From: Sipunculus nudus
Lineage: Eukaryota; Annelida; Sipuncula; Golfingiida; Sipunculidae
Direction of reading: 5' to 3'
DNA length: 64,000 bases
Assembly (NCBI GenBank): GCA_026874595.1
Contig: CM049307.1
Coordinates: 52,263,370 to 52,327,369 of the forward strand
Shown: positions 24,089 through 36,645 of the stretch, in pieces
Numbering within the stretch: position 1 is the stretch's first letter
Layout of the letters: every line of letters begins with the position of its first letter
Position numbers and translations under genes: made by a program
Notes under the pieces: model-generated
Told to the model about the DNA's origin: nothing
The model's database searches: none
What the model saw: only the letters and a program-made list of their open reading frames with translations

Positions 24089-24097
24089 ATATATATT
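24026..24097. repeat. (TA)n microsatellite
   Basis: About 70 bp of TA just upstream of the last gene 3 exon on the minus strand, within 20 bp of its acceptor. Confidence 0.95.
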
Positions 24098-24556
24098 TAT
24101 AGAAGGTAGTCTTACCCTCCGATGTAAAGTGCTCTAAAGTTCAGTGTCAGTCTTTCACATGCCCCCCCCTCCCCCCCCCGACCCGAATCGCACAAAGCAT
24201 AATCTCGTAATCTCGTAAAGTCTCGGCTTTTCAAGCCATGGCGTTAGCTTCATTTTAACCACATTCACATGATGATCTGGTCGCATCCCGTGAAACAGAC
24301 TGTTGTGAATTAGCAGTGTTGTTTTTCTTCTGAGTTCACACATAATAAGGATGTGTGTTTATTTGTCTACAGGGCATGATGAAATTTTGTGGGCAATTAT
24401 ATCAAATAAAAGATTTTAATTCATTTTCTAACATAACACGGAGAGCAAGTTCGGTCGTCCTATGGGAACAGAGGTGTGTTAATACTAATAATCGGGCTTT
24501 GCATAAATACAATAAATGAGAAAGATAAACAAAAGATATAGTAATACTGTTCATAC

Positions 24557-24622
24557 CTTGAATTTCTCTGGTCGTCTGAGCATCCAGCGATTCGTAAGTT
24601 GTTGGTGACACATTGTAGTAAT
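24557..24622 (-). CDS. Gene 3 exon 10: tail with YYNV and YESL motifs
   Basis: A 66-nt phase 1-1 exon encoding YYNVSPTTYESLDAQTTREI. YYNV fits the pY-x-N consensus for Grb2-type SH2 domains, and YESL fits the YxxL half of an ITAM. Counterpart of gene 2 56529-56594. Confidence 0.8.
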
Positions 24623-25208
24623 CTAAATGAAACATTTTCCATTTCATGAGAATATTCATTGATATACATATATTAAAGTATGGTTCATTACCCCTTGTAT
24701 ATCTTACTAGAACTGTCCATGCAAGGGTTTATTTAGGGACAAGAGTTTTGGCGTGGGAGCTTAAGGTTATGCACAAGAGTAAAACCGTCGCAATATGTGA
24801 TCTGTATGATCATTTTTTTTATAAAAATTTACTCTGTTTGAAAAAAAAAGTTTAGTACATAAAAACCTTTTCAATTGTTTTCTGCTAATTCACTATAAAC
24901 TTTCTTTATACATTTAAAAGTACATTCTTGAACTGTTCTATTAAAATATCTAAATGTATGTAAACATATGTGAGCATGTGTGTGCAAATACCTGCATGGG
25001 ACCCATCATTCAATTCTCGAACCTACAACCAATTTTTCTTAGTTACAAAGAAGGAATAATGGCGGGATATTTTAACAAATATATGTGATTGACCACTGTG
25101 GTACAACCTGAAATTATCAAATGTGAAATTAAGTCACACATGAGGGAACATTATTCACAAAACATTCGGAATTATTCCCCTAGTTAGGCCCTATCTTTTA
25201 GCAGTAAC

Positions 25209-25209
<1 letters not shown>

Positions 25210-25245
<36 letters not shown>
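25210..25245. repeat. (TA)n microsatellite, homologous to 56893-56936
   Basis: A TA run in the intron between the two tail exons. Gene 2 has one at the same place. Confidence 0.95.
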
Positions 25246-25248
<3 letters not shown>

Positions 25249-25597
25249 ATACTTTGAAAACTCCGAAAATTACAAATTAAACCAGAAATTCTTAAATTTA
25301 TTTTCCAATTATAAATTATAAATTATATTGTTCAAATGTTTTTATTATGAAGGATTTATGATTGATAAACATATACGGTCCTGTTATATATTATATGTAT
25401 AAAGTGCACATATGAATGAAGTAAATGACTATTCTTTGAGCATCGAAATATTACATTTTCTAAATAAGGTTCCGTGATTTTTATTATTTTTAACTTATTT
25501 TACTTATTTATTATAAATTATTATTATTATTTTACTTATTTTTATTATCTGATGAATCTGTCCATTATGTTTAGTTATTTAACTGATAGTAACGAAC

Positions 25598-25659
25598 TTG
25601 TTTGCTTTGATTCCGTTTGTCCTCTTCCACGACGGTCATACTTGTCTGATGATTTGCAG
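25598..25659 (-). CDS. Gene 3 exon 9: juxtamembrane tail
   Basis: A 62-nt exon, phase 2 to 1, encoding S/CKSSDKYDRRGRGQTESKQT. The acceptor is tatttcag. The donor gttcgt is weak but is conserved at the same base in gene 2 and is the only one keeping the frame into the next exon. The basic residues act as a stop-transfer signal. Confidence 0.7.
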
Positions 25660-26174
25660 CTGAAATACTCAGATAAAATGTTATGGAAACAATCTATATA
25701 ATACGGGTCAGAAATAAAGCTTACATAGTCTGCCTTCTCAGCAATGCTACCACCTATCAGATACTCACTAATCCAGTTTTAACAACCTTTAAAAAGCCTG
25801 TGTCATTTATCTGTTGGTTAAACTTATTGGTTATGCCACATGATAATTGAGCTGACTCGGTAACTCTGCATTTTGTCTATTTTGATTTTCTGACAGAGAA
25901 GGGTTGTTAAACAGCCCCATGCAATTATGAGACAGATTCCTGACATAGGGTAAGTTATTTCTATTAAGTTATTTAAGTTAATTTTTCACTCTTGAGGTAT
26001 CTTTACTACTAAGAATATGTAACATATATCTGTATAGCAATTACTATAGTATAAAGGGTCAAGACCATATGCCTTCAAAAAACGACTTGATGGAATGTTT
26101 ATATTATTTATGTTCTTAAACCCATATTCCATCATAAACCGAGTTCTCCACTTCATAAACCAACCCAGCTTTTG

Positions 26175-26178
<4 letters not shown>

Positions 26179-26238
<60 letters not shown>
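26179..26238. repeat. (TA)n microsatellite, homologous to 57813-57866
   Basis: A pure (TA)n of about 60 bp in the intron between the membrane-span and first tail exons. Gene 2 has (TA)n at the same place. Confidence 0.95.
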
Positions 26239-26242
<4 letters not shown>

Positions 26243-26674
26243 TCCATAAAGGTTTAAAATGATATACCATTGATCAAATGATTCGATAAAAAATGTTGAT
26301 AATGGCATCCGCGTAGTCTCTTGCAATCTTGAATTATTTTGGAAACATATTCTTTTTCTTCAACCCTCGAGTAGTCCGGTTCAACTGGGATATCCGCGTG
26401 AAAGGTCGTCCATCAAGGCACACACCTTAATGTTGTGGTTATACTCATATGATGTTACTAGATATATTTCAAACATAATAAACATTCCCGGACGTATGGT
26501 AAAGTACTATGTGAATCACCTTTCAAATTACTCTTCTTGTTCCGCATAGACCTGAAAGGGCAAGAAACAAAATCATTAAAATTGATTAACATTATTTTCA
26601 TCTTTAATCCGTTCATGAATTTTGTGTTCAAGCAGTAACATGTCCGTAGTCACGAAAATGATTTTGATTCCTAC

Positions 26675-26792
26675 CTGATGAAGAACGCAATTAGGAGGCC
26701 GGTCACAAGTAGGAACAGGATAGCAAACACCACTGCCAAAATACAGGCAATACTGCACGTTTCCTTCTGTCCGGAAGTGTCATCCAATGTTT
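26675..26792 (-). CDS. Gene 3 exon 8: transmembrane segment
   Basis: A 118-nt exon, phase 1 to 2. DTSGQKETCSIAC is followed by a hydrophobic span ending TGLLIAFFI. Almost identical to gene 2 58324-58441. Donor gtagga. Confidence 0.88.
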
Positions 26793-27109
26793 CTGTGGAA
26801 ACATTTTACAAAATTTTCATAATGAAACATGCACGTCTGCTAAATGTTTACATTGTATGTTCCTCATGTGACATTATATTATACGCTTTATACATTCCAT
26901 TTACAATTTTGTTAGAGGATAGGTCCGTGGCCTGATCAAGCACAGTCTCTTGAATTGGAGGCGAAGGTCTCCATATGATAAGAATAATATGTTATTTTAA
27001 AACCTTCTGGATCTCAAGTTTTTATATGCAAGGACTCAGTAATAATCCAGTAGTCAGAACCTGTAGTTAAGACATTAGAGTGAATCTCTGAGGTTATGTA
27101 ACGAGATTT

Positions 27110-27195
27110 CATCACTCTGTTGTTAAGGCCTTGGCGGGGTTAGAACAAGGGTCCTTCAGCTCCGAAGTACAACGCCTTAACCTCAAGGCTATAGC
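27110..27195 (-). repeat. Decayed tRNA-like SINE fragment
   Basis: The minus strand has an A-box-like TAGCCTTGAGGTTAAGGCG and a decayed B-box-like CCTTGTTCTAACCCC at tRNA spacing, with GGAGCTGAAGG between them. It resembles a tRNA-derived SINE head and differs from the SINE at 12.4 kb. Confidence 0.35.
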
Positions 27196-27289
27196 CTACA
27201 AATTTCAGTGCATACAAATATGGTGCCAAGTATTTCAGCACACTAGACTTCTAGGGTACCACCAGGGGAGGTTACAACAAAAAATCGAC

Positions 27290-27450
27290 CAAACACCGCT
27301 TTAGCTCAGATGGGTCTTTTGGAATTCGTACGGATGCCATTCGGCTTGTTAAATGCACCAAGCAACTGAACTCAACTGATGTCGAATGTTTTCCAGGTGG
27401 TAATTTTGACATTTTACTGATTTACTTTGACGATATAAAATGTTTTAATT
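27290..27450 (+). pseudogene. Gypsy-type reverse transcriptase fossil
   Basis: The plus strand reads MGLLEFVRMPFGLLNAPSN and then a stop. In a shifted frame it reads NFDILLIYFDDI. RMPFGL.NAP and the (Y/F).DD strand are diagnostic of LTR-retrotransposon RT. It is short, frameshifted and without LTRs. Confidence 0.7.
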
Positions 27451-29699
27451 GATATGGTATGCTTTGTATTGAAATTTAAGATATAATTTCAAGCTCAAGC
27501 AAGACAAAATATGGCATAGGAAAATCAAAACAAAGAACAGTGTTTTTCTTAATATTGCCAAATGCTGCATCATTTTGTTTAAAAAAACATATAAATAATA
27601 TAAGGGTGATACTATGAATTTTATATCGTTTTATTTTGTAATGATTTGGTTTATGAAGATTTTAACCTGAAATAGATAAAATCCGTTGTTTTAATTTCAT
27701 TCATCCAATGAATGCATTATACCCTCACTACACCACATCAGAGATATTTACTGCAGGCGTCATTTTTATGTACCGGTAAAAGTGGATCAGATTTCTTCCT
27801 GGCCATGTATTGGGGCTCAAAGCTATGGCAGGGTCCATAGAGCGAATAAATAAGTGACGTCAAAGCCAATTTTCGAGGCAATACAGCAAATGTGATCTAG
27901 GATCTTGTTCATTTGTCCCTAAATCCTCTAGATTCTTATAGATTCAGGGAGGAAATGTGCACTTTGAACCAAACCTATCACATAATCATCCTTAAGAAGA
28001 CTTAATCATCGGAAACAAACCTTACAATAACCTATCACCTTGCCCTTTCGACAAAGAAATCAATAGGGTGCTCCTCTAATGTTTGGTAAGACATACACAC
28101 CAAAGTCGAAAGGGGGGGGGTCCTTTATTGAGCAGGGGTATATATGTAAAAAATGAATCTTATGAATCAACTAAAAGACTTTCAACGTGCATATGCAGGT
28201 TGTCCAAGAGAGAAATACTCAGCTGAAAAATATGACCGGTGACATTGTGGGGTAACTTTCTTTGTCTACACTTTTAAAAACCTTGTACAATTAGAAAATT
28301 ATCTGGTTAAATTACATGACATGATTCATGACAAATTTGCAAAACGATTTTAACATGTGAAATCCCTAACCCTTAACTCAAAACAAGTACTGCCTTAGTA
28401 ATCTAATCCATTTTTGGTTAGCTCTAAATGATATTTTATTGGATTCCTAGATCATTGGAAGTATGCCTGTTCCCAAAATTATGTCGACATGTATAATATG
28501 CATATTTCATGCTGTAAAAATTAAAAAAAAACTGCAGAAATTTGAAGTGCAGCATTTGAAAAAAAAAACTATGTAAATTAAGACTTGCTAAATTAGAAGA
28601 GGAAAGAAATAGAGAAGAGAAGACATAAAAAGTTTCTGCTACTATGGAAGTCCCAAATTTTATTTGAAGAAATTTTATAAATTTACTGTGTCTCTCTCGC
28701 AGGCTACCTGTAGATCTATCTTTAATCACAAGTGCATTCTTATAAATAGTATGTAGTTTTCTGCATACAGATATCATCGTTGTATTTCACCTAATTAATT
28801 TTTCTTTGTAAATACGCATTTAATATAATATTAGGTTTTTACATAAATTTCGCTGGTTTTTAATCATGGGCGTATGCACCTTCCAGACTAAGAACTTATT
28901 TTTTCAGGGAAAACATTGATTTTGAGGGCAGATCCATGAATCATCTTGCCTTGCTTTCTTTCTGGACAATCATATTTTTTTTCAGAGCAAACTCTGACGC
29001 GTACGGACCTAAGGCATTTTTATAGCAAATCAGAATATGGATAGATATAAGGACCTGTAAATAAATTGACTTTTATAAAAAAAAAGATTTTTTATATTTG
29101 TCATTTAAATCGACTTTAATTGATTTAAATCAACTATTGATAAATAACCCCATGTCTTTTATTTTTGTCACCTTAATAACAGCTATGTTTATGTAAATAT
29201 TAGTTTAAAGTAATAAATTATATAAATGCATAAGCAAAAAATGAAAAGTTTTGGCAATTAAAATGTGACTTTGCAAATTCAATTTATGATAGAGTAAGTA
29301 GATGCCGCAAGGTAATAATATGCTGGATAACCTTTCATTTTAAGACCAAATACCAAACAACATTTAATTGAAATAATAAAATCCTGTTGAATTAAGTGCT
29401 TGAATTAACCTTCAGTCTTTTTTTTTTTATTGTTTAGTTACTTTGCATAAATGTTTTGCTAATATATATAATAATCCCATGCCATGTAATGTACACAAGT
29501 GACATGTATTTTGTTGTCTAATAGTATCTGTTAAAATACTTTAGCAGATCTTCATTCAATTTTATTAGTATATTTACAAAATAACTCCACTCTGTCTTTC
29601 GAGGACAAATAAATATCCATATTAATGAATAAGAGATGTTTACGTTGAGCATTATGTTAAAAAGTATGTATCATGGTCAATCGAAATATGATGCTTAGA

Positions 29700-29964
29700 A
29701 CAAAGTTTTTTTAGCTCAGCTGACTGTAAGTCATCTGACCTATAGCGGTGGTCCTTTTTCCGTCGGCTGTCAATTCGTCCGACCGTTAAACTGCCACGTT
29801 TTAGACCGTTGGACCTATAAATGCGAAATTCGGCTTACAGATAGATGTCCCACAAATCTCCAACCATACTAAAAATGGGCAACTACAACTTCGTCCCTTC
29901 CCAATTTTCCATTAAAAACAATCAGTGGCGTCAGTTTTTTCGGGGTGGGGGGGATGACTTTGTA

Positions 29965-30006
<42 letters not shown>

Positions 30007-30360
30007 CAGACACATATACCCACATATATATACCTTTTTCAGCGTCTCCGAGTGACATATTCAACTATATATATATATACTTAATGATATTTCAAATAAT
30101 TATAATGTTTTAGAAAATAAATTACTTTGTGAATTTTAAGCAAGGTTCAGATATAACATTGTTTGTTTAATTGTTTAGTTAATGGATCAAAAGTCTTTAA
30201 TTCTATTTATTAATATATTTCGTTTGCAGTATTATAATATTATTCTCTGAAAAGTGGGGGGGGGGGGGTGATTACATTGACCATCCCCCCTTGCCAAAAA
30301 GTGGGAGGTATATATACCCCCCATCTCCCCCTATATTGACGCCCCTGAAAACAATTGTTA
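29700..30360. repeat. Decayed dispersed repeat with (TA)n and poly-G tracts
   Basis: Starts near ttagctcagctgactgtaag, which resembles the common mollusc interspersed repeat opening TTAGCTCACCTGA. It includes (TA)n at 29962-30002 and G runs at 29946 and 30257. No coding content. Confidence 0.35.
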
Positions 30361-33300
30361 CACTTCTATACTGCCTAATATCAAAACACTGATATGTTTT
30401 TGAACATTATGATATAAATATACCTTAATATATTCCCTATGTACATGCCAGGAATTAGGTCACTATTGTGTAATTTCTTTAAGTTATAGGCCATAAAATA
30501 ATGCAGTTTGTAAATAATTGGGATAGATTTTTACTCACTTAATATGAGAATTATTGAAGCTAGAGACTTCTTTCAGGGATATATATTTTGTTAACGAAGA
30601 TTCAATTTTATGCCCAAAATAAGATCTGAATTTTCAATGTTTCAGGTTATCAGCAGAAATACAAAATGAGTACATTAAATTTGCCCTTCTTTGGCCATGC
30701 AATATTTTTCTTATAAGTACTCGGGGTTTAATTTTCACGGCATGTACACATAAGCATTTACTCTGTTCATTGTTCCTTGGAATAATTCAGAACACCTCTG
30801 CTTACCTGATTTGTAACTGGGTCACTTGAGGCGAAGGAGTCACTGGTATGCAGTTTTCTAAGACCCCCCCCCCCCCCCCCAGTTATTATTATTGTTTGAA
30901 CTTTATTTCCTTAATTGTAATGCTGTGTTCGTTCCAATGTACAAAAGTGTTGTTTCTCAGGAAGTAATCCATAAGTTTTTGTTGTGGTAATGTAGCATTT
31001 TGAATATAACTTTAGTATAATATAAAAAAGTATACATTAATAAAGCTCATTAGGAACGTTATTATGGTAATATATGTGTAAAATATTTGAAAAATAAAAG
31101 TGCAATTTAAACTTGCGAATTCTGAATAAGTTATATCTTCAGATATTTATTATTTTGCCAATTCATAAAATATATATAATGTTGTGGTAAAAAATAAATA
31201 TGTATAAATGCAAATTTTGATGTTATCTGATTTGGATATATGGGGATGCAATTTAAAATTTTGAATCAAGATATATATATAGATACATGTTATATTGCTA
31301 TAAGATTTATAAACTTGACAAAATTATGTAATGAAAAGAACGAGGATCTTATACAAACATTGGTTCATTATTTTTTCCATCCTCAGCAGAGTAATTGATT
31401 GGCTTTGTTTGTTTATATCACTGTCTATTTTAAATATTTAATAATTTTTTATCCGGTATGCACTGTTGAATTACTTTTCATAGTTTGTGTGTATATACAT
31501 ATATATGTATATATGTAACTCCTACCATTAACAACCATCCCCCATCCAACCCCCATTATATATCTGTATGTTAGTAGCATATAAATGTGAAATCATTACC
31601 CTTATATTTGGCTTTCTCTAGCCAGGCCATTTTTTTACGTGAGCACTGTTGATTTCATATTTACATGATGGAAAGATAAGGTTATAAGCTTTTATTATCT
31701 GCAATTTTTAAATAGTTTATTAAAAGTTGCAGCTTTATCCAAGTTTGAGAAAACCATGTCATATGAAAAACTTACATCAGGCAAGGTAAATATCTAGGTG
31801 TTGCAGCCATTCACCCTGCTTGGCTTTTTATGTAATTACCTTTGGCTGAGACTAGGTCAGGCTACCTGTAGTAACCACCACTGAGAGCTAGTCCCATATA
31901 TTTTAAGGTTTTAAGACATTTATAGTCAATAACAATTAACATTTTTGGTGTATAATTCATGCGTGTGTTCTTCAATCTAAATCTTAAGTATATAGCTGTA
32001 AATTTAATATCTTAAGTCTTATAAATAATATATTAAAAAGCTGATAGGATGTACTTTTTGCCAGGCTTAAATTGTTTTTAATTTGCAATTTGAAATATGT
32101 TTAATTAAGAATTATTGATAACATAAACAATTTTTGTTGGTCATATGTATCCTTTCATATAAGTCTGAGGCATATCATATGTTTTTCCTTATTGCATTAT
32201 TGAATAGTCTCAAGCCATCATTTTCATGTATTACACAGTCCAATATATATTTATAAAATTTGCTTTGTGCATATTTGAAAATGGGAAACAAAAATTCCAT
32301 AATAGTACATGAAATCATAATCATATGTAATATTTGATTATCACCAAATGGCAGGGCCATTTCTACTTGTTTTTTATCATCTAATACATATAAAAACAAC
32401 AGAAACATTTAATTTTGCATTTGCTAAACTTTTTCAAAATACAGCTGATCGACGTGACCCATTGGTCCTATGTTTTATGTAAGCAATTTTTAATTAATTT
32501 CATATCCTGTATATATATGCAGAGGTGTTTTAACTTCATAACCCTTACCCCCCCCCCCCCCCCCCCACCGCCATTGGGCCATAGCCCTGTAGAGTAGGGA
32601 CGCTTATTGTATTTTGTATTGCAACTGTGTAAAATTTGTAACATGCCTGGTGTAAAAACAAAACGAGGATCTCGCTGAAGATATGAGTCACCTGCTACAT
32701 ATGTCAGCAATTTGTCAAGAGCCAACCCATGACAGTGGTTAATCCAGAAGGATATACTATATATAGATGATATACACAGGGCAATCAGCATAATATACCA
32801 AGGAACAGAGAGAGATAACCAAATAATATGTTATCTATCTCAGCCGTCGGTTTTATTTATAGTTACCGGATTTTTTAGTCAAATATATCATGCATTAAAA
32901 AGATAGCCAGATATACATCTCAGCCGTCGATTTTTTACAGTTACCACAGAAAACTAAAGGGTTAAAGGTTGTTATGATGTTTTCCTGTTCTCTTTAGGGT
33001 GGTACCATAACAATATTTTATGATAAGGGGACTCAATCATGAATAAAAATGTAAGTAGGAAAAAAATAAATATATGACAGCAATAACTATATTGAAAACT
33101 CTTAAACATTAGGGGCATTATCTTTCAATTCAAATAAAGCATTATTTTAAAAACTTAAACACTAAATGCTGATCGGATTTTGAAAAAAAAATTAAAATTC
33201 CATATAGATTTAGATGAATTTATTACTTGTGTCTTTTATCTCTTGTTGACTTTTTATTCGGCCAGATTTGGGTTTCGATAGTCCTGATTAACCTATTGAT

Positions 33301-33805
33301 TGTTTAGTGTGAAATATTTAATAAACAGACTGTAATATGATTACAGAATAGAGGATTTATGGATTCGTGTGTTATGTGCTCACTGCTTTGTTCTTTTAAG
33401 TTATAATGATGCTTTACCCGTTCACCTCCTTGTGACTGGCATTAAATATGCACATTCAATGATTAACCTCTAATGTAAAGCAACATATTAAATGCTTATT
33501 TACACCTAAATGAATGGCTCCACTACTCTGAGACATCAACTGTCATAAAACGCGATGGGTCGGACCCGGGATTGGGGAAAATGAGGGGTCCAACCCAGGA
33601 GTAATGGCGAATCTATAAAAGCGTTCCGAAGAGGGATGTCCAGGCCGCAGAAATTGGCCTGAAACCCTTAAGATAGTTTGCTGCGGCTGAAAAGGGAAGG
33701 GGGTGTATCTGGGAACCCCCCCCCCCCCCGGATCCGCTTATGATTCAGGAATATGGTATGGCCCACTTGAATGATTTCAAGCAAGGTATATTATGTGTGG
33801 CTCAC

Positions 33806-33949
33806 CATGTCCCGAGTATACCTCACAAAGTGGACCGCTGTAACTATCCTTACATATACAAGATCCCGTCTCCTTATTACATGCAGAGTTGGCACAGTTT
33901 GTCGGACAGGTCTTATTACAGTAGTACCCGTAGGTCCCGCCAGGACATG
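33806..33949 (-). CDS. Gene 3 exon 7: extra EGF-like module absent from gene 2
   Basis: A 144-nt phase 1-1 exon, CPGGTYGYYCNKTCPTNC through CICKDSYSGPLCE, then VYSGH before donor gtgagc. It lies between the last shared EGF and the membrane-span exon. Gene 2 has no intact counterpart. Confidence 0.82.
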
Positions 33950-34479
33950 CTGCAATGAAGTGCCAGAACAGATGCGTTACAAGCATGTGTAAACCATATA
34001 AAGCACAATCATTATTGCCCAGGTCATTCGCTGATTATTTATGCTGTTTCTTCTAAAATGCGAACATGTCAAAACGATTTCAACAATATAAACCACAATT
34101 TTCAGTGCACCATGCAAATGCTTTAAAAATTAAAATTTATATAATGGTAAGAAGATTTATAAAGCGACATATGACAATTTGCACAAAGGTTTTAACGTGT
34201 AAAATTCCTAGCCCCAACTTCGGATGTAGTGCTGCAACAGTACTTTAATAATTTATATTGATCCTCAGGTCACGGGAAATATGCCCGATACCGAAATTAT
34301 GTCGATATGTATAACATACATATTTTATTCTGTGTTAATGAAAAAAAAATCACAATGAAATAATTAATAGCAGAAGTTTAAGGTCCTTGAACAAACAATG
34401 TAGTTTAATACATGCAGAAGTACAGGTGGAAGATATGAAGTAGACGCAATACTTAAATTTAAAAAAAAGTGGATAATTT

Positions 34480-34480
<1 letters not shown>

Positions 34481-34516
<36 letters not shown>
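34481..34516. repeat. (CT)n microsatellite
   Basis: An uninterrupted CT run in a gene 3 intron. Confidence 0.95.
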
Positions 34517-34519
<3 letters not shown>

Positions 34520-34853
34520 CTAATATAAGTCTACCCTCAGGCGTATAATTTTGAATAATAACTAACTGCATAAAGATATTAACGTTGTGCTTTACCCCTT
34601 TTTATAATATCTTATTTATGTCTTTGTATATTCCTGCATCTAAGACTTTATTATATTACATCGTTTTTTCCTATACATTTTTACTTAATTTTCATTTGTA
34701 AAAGGTCACCACAGTATTAAGGATAATTTTCATCAAATATAACTGCAATAATTATATATTAAATTCACAGGTTTTCGTTTGTGCTCAATTTGTTACTGAT
34801 TAAACTTTTACCACAGACAAACTATATCGCTTTTTATGCTTTTCAAGGCTAAC

Positions 34854-34982
34854 CTTCTGAACATCTAGAACCCATGAAACCGAACCGGCAGGTGCACGTT
34901 CCACCCACGTGATCACATGGTCCGTCTCATCCTGAGCTGCAGAGCGAAGTACAATTCTCACCGTAGGTACCAGGATAGCACT
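34854..34982 (-). pseudogene. Gene 3 exon 6: EGF-like module with in-frame TGA
   Basis: A 129-nt phase 1-1 exon, CYPGTYGENCTSLCSSG, then TGA (34927-34929), then DGPCDHVGGTCTCRFGFMG. Gene 2 has TGT (Cys) at the same codon in CSQGCNGPC. The splice borders remain good (acceptor tacag, donor gttagc). Confidence 0.82.
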
Positions 34983-35371
34983 CTGTACGATATACACATG
35001 GTAATTAATATAATACATTGCACAACAATCACTTATTGCTCCATGAATTAATTAACATTTTTATTCTCTAGGCGATTTATTTGATATGAAATATAGCTTG
35101 GGTTTCTTCCGGCCTTTGACTAGAATTTTGTTTTACCCTGTCAAACATGTGGTTCTCATGATCCATTTAGATTTTAACCAACTTAATTTATGACTGAAAG
35201 ATATGTTATCTTCCGAATAGTATATGTCATCACTACGTATATTAAACAGGGTTGATTTCAAAGCTATTGGAAAAATTAATATCTTCAGTAATTAAAAAAG
35301 GATTGTAAAAGAGTTGTTCTGCATTAAATAGATTTTAATCAATAACGATCATATGTATGCTCTCTTCTCAC

Positions 35372-35509
35372 CTGTTTGACAGTCCGCCCCTACCCATCCT
35401 GCAGCACACCCTTGCTAACACCAGCCGGTAGTTTTATCACAGATTTCACTATGGTCATAACACCGACATGTAGCGTTACAGTACAATCCAAAATAACCAT
35501 CCTTGCAAT
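35372..35509 (-). pseudogene. Gene 3 exon 5: EGF-like module with in-frame TAG
   Basis: A 138-nt phase 1-1 exon, CKDGYFGLYCNATCRC through CAAGWVGADC. After TTGWC the codon is TAG (35415-35417), where gene 2 has CAG (Gln) in TTGRCQHGC. All cysteines are otherwise kept, so the stop looks recent or the exon is skipped. Confidence 0.82.
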
Positions 35510-36309
35510 CTGATAAATAATAAATATATATGCCTTATTTGATCTGAAATAAGTGAATTTGACATAAAAGTGGCATCAATCACCAGGGTATGCATTTCTT
35601 GTGTTCCCAATTTGCCGGACAATGTTCCTGTATGTCTAGTGTCACGGTTCACCAGCCCGGTTCATCGGTGATTCCTGTTTTCAAAGCCAGCCCGTCATAA
35701 TAATGAACGCTCATAAACAGAAAAAAAATCGTTTAAATTAAACATATATAAATATGATTCAGATTATCACCAAATTTTAATAGACTGTTTCATCGATGTT
35801 AACTTAACCCTCACCAAAATTTCAAAGAAATTTCTACTTTTTGTTTGAAATTGATGTCAAACTAAGGTGAAAGTATTATACGTTGACACCCAGCGAATAG
35901 CTTGAAGGTTATCTAGTTGTAGTTGTAAGAATATGATAGTAATCTAATTGTAATTCATTCTGAGCCCATAAAACACATATTAGAAAAAAATTCAAGTATA
36001 ATGATTCTTCTACACGAGATGCAAATTATTTTGCAGTAAGCGGTTGTTTTAAACAGTGAATTCCTCCATAAACCTATTGCTAAATTTATCCAAGATAAAC
36101 CAGGAGACTTAAGATTATGTTTAGATTACGTTCGACGATAAAACACGGATGAAATAATTTAAAAGTTCTAAGAAATTTCAATGAAGGCATGGTTATCCCT
36201 TTAAAAAGAATAAATCTTTTTCCTAAAGTTTACTTTTTCAAACTTTGTAATTTATTGGCCGATACATCTAACTTTCTCAGAAAATATTTGTATATAGAAT
36301 CACACTCAC

Positions 36310-36444
36310 TCTGACACGCGTCACCCTGAAACCTTTCATGGCAACCCTTTTCACACCGGCCTGTGTCAGATGAACATCTGTTTGACTGGTCCTTACAGTG
36401 GCATTCATTCCTGCAGTTAACACCAAACCTTCCTTCGGGGCAAT
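36310..36444 (-). CDS. Gene 3 exon 4: EGF-like module
   Basis: A 135-nt phase 1-1 exon, CPEGRFGVNCRNECHC through CHERFQGDACQ, donor gtgagt. The counterpart of gene 2 61388-61522. The frame is intact. Confidence 0.85.
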
Positions 36445-36645
36445 CTGGATGGTACACATAACGTTTAGTCTATTTTTGTTGCAGAGGCATGACATTTTAT
36501 AGCTAGTGGTTTATTCAGTAAGGTACTAAATACAACATTACAAGAGTACCTAATAGCACCGTGACATAATACCTATATACTAGTAATATAAACATATTTT
36601 GGGATTTAATACTGAGGCAGTATTTAAGTTATATTACCCACTTTA

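Larger units (their letters stand above)
26793..33805. other. Large gene 3 intron (7 kb) before the membrane-span exon
   Basis: The homologous gene 2 intron (58442-58999) is only 558 bp, so this intron has grown by insertions. It holds a SINE-like fragment, a Gypsy RT fossil, a decayed dispersed repeat (29.7-30.4 kb), poly-C runs (30864-30880, 32550-32566) and (TA)n tracts. I see no further receptor exon. Confidence 0.6.

Noticed and set aside
34854-35509. Gene 3 EGF exons as ordinary coding exons
   Set aside because: Each carries an in-frame stop relative to its gene 2 counterpart, so they are listed as disrupted and not as normal coding sequence.
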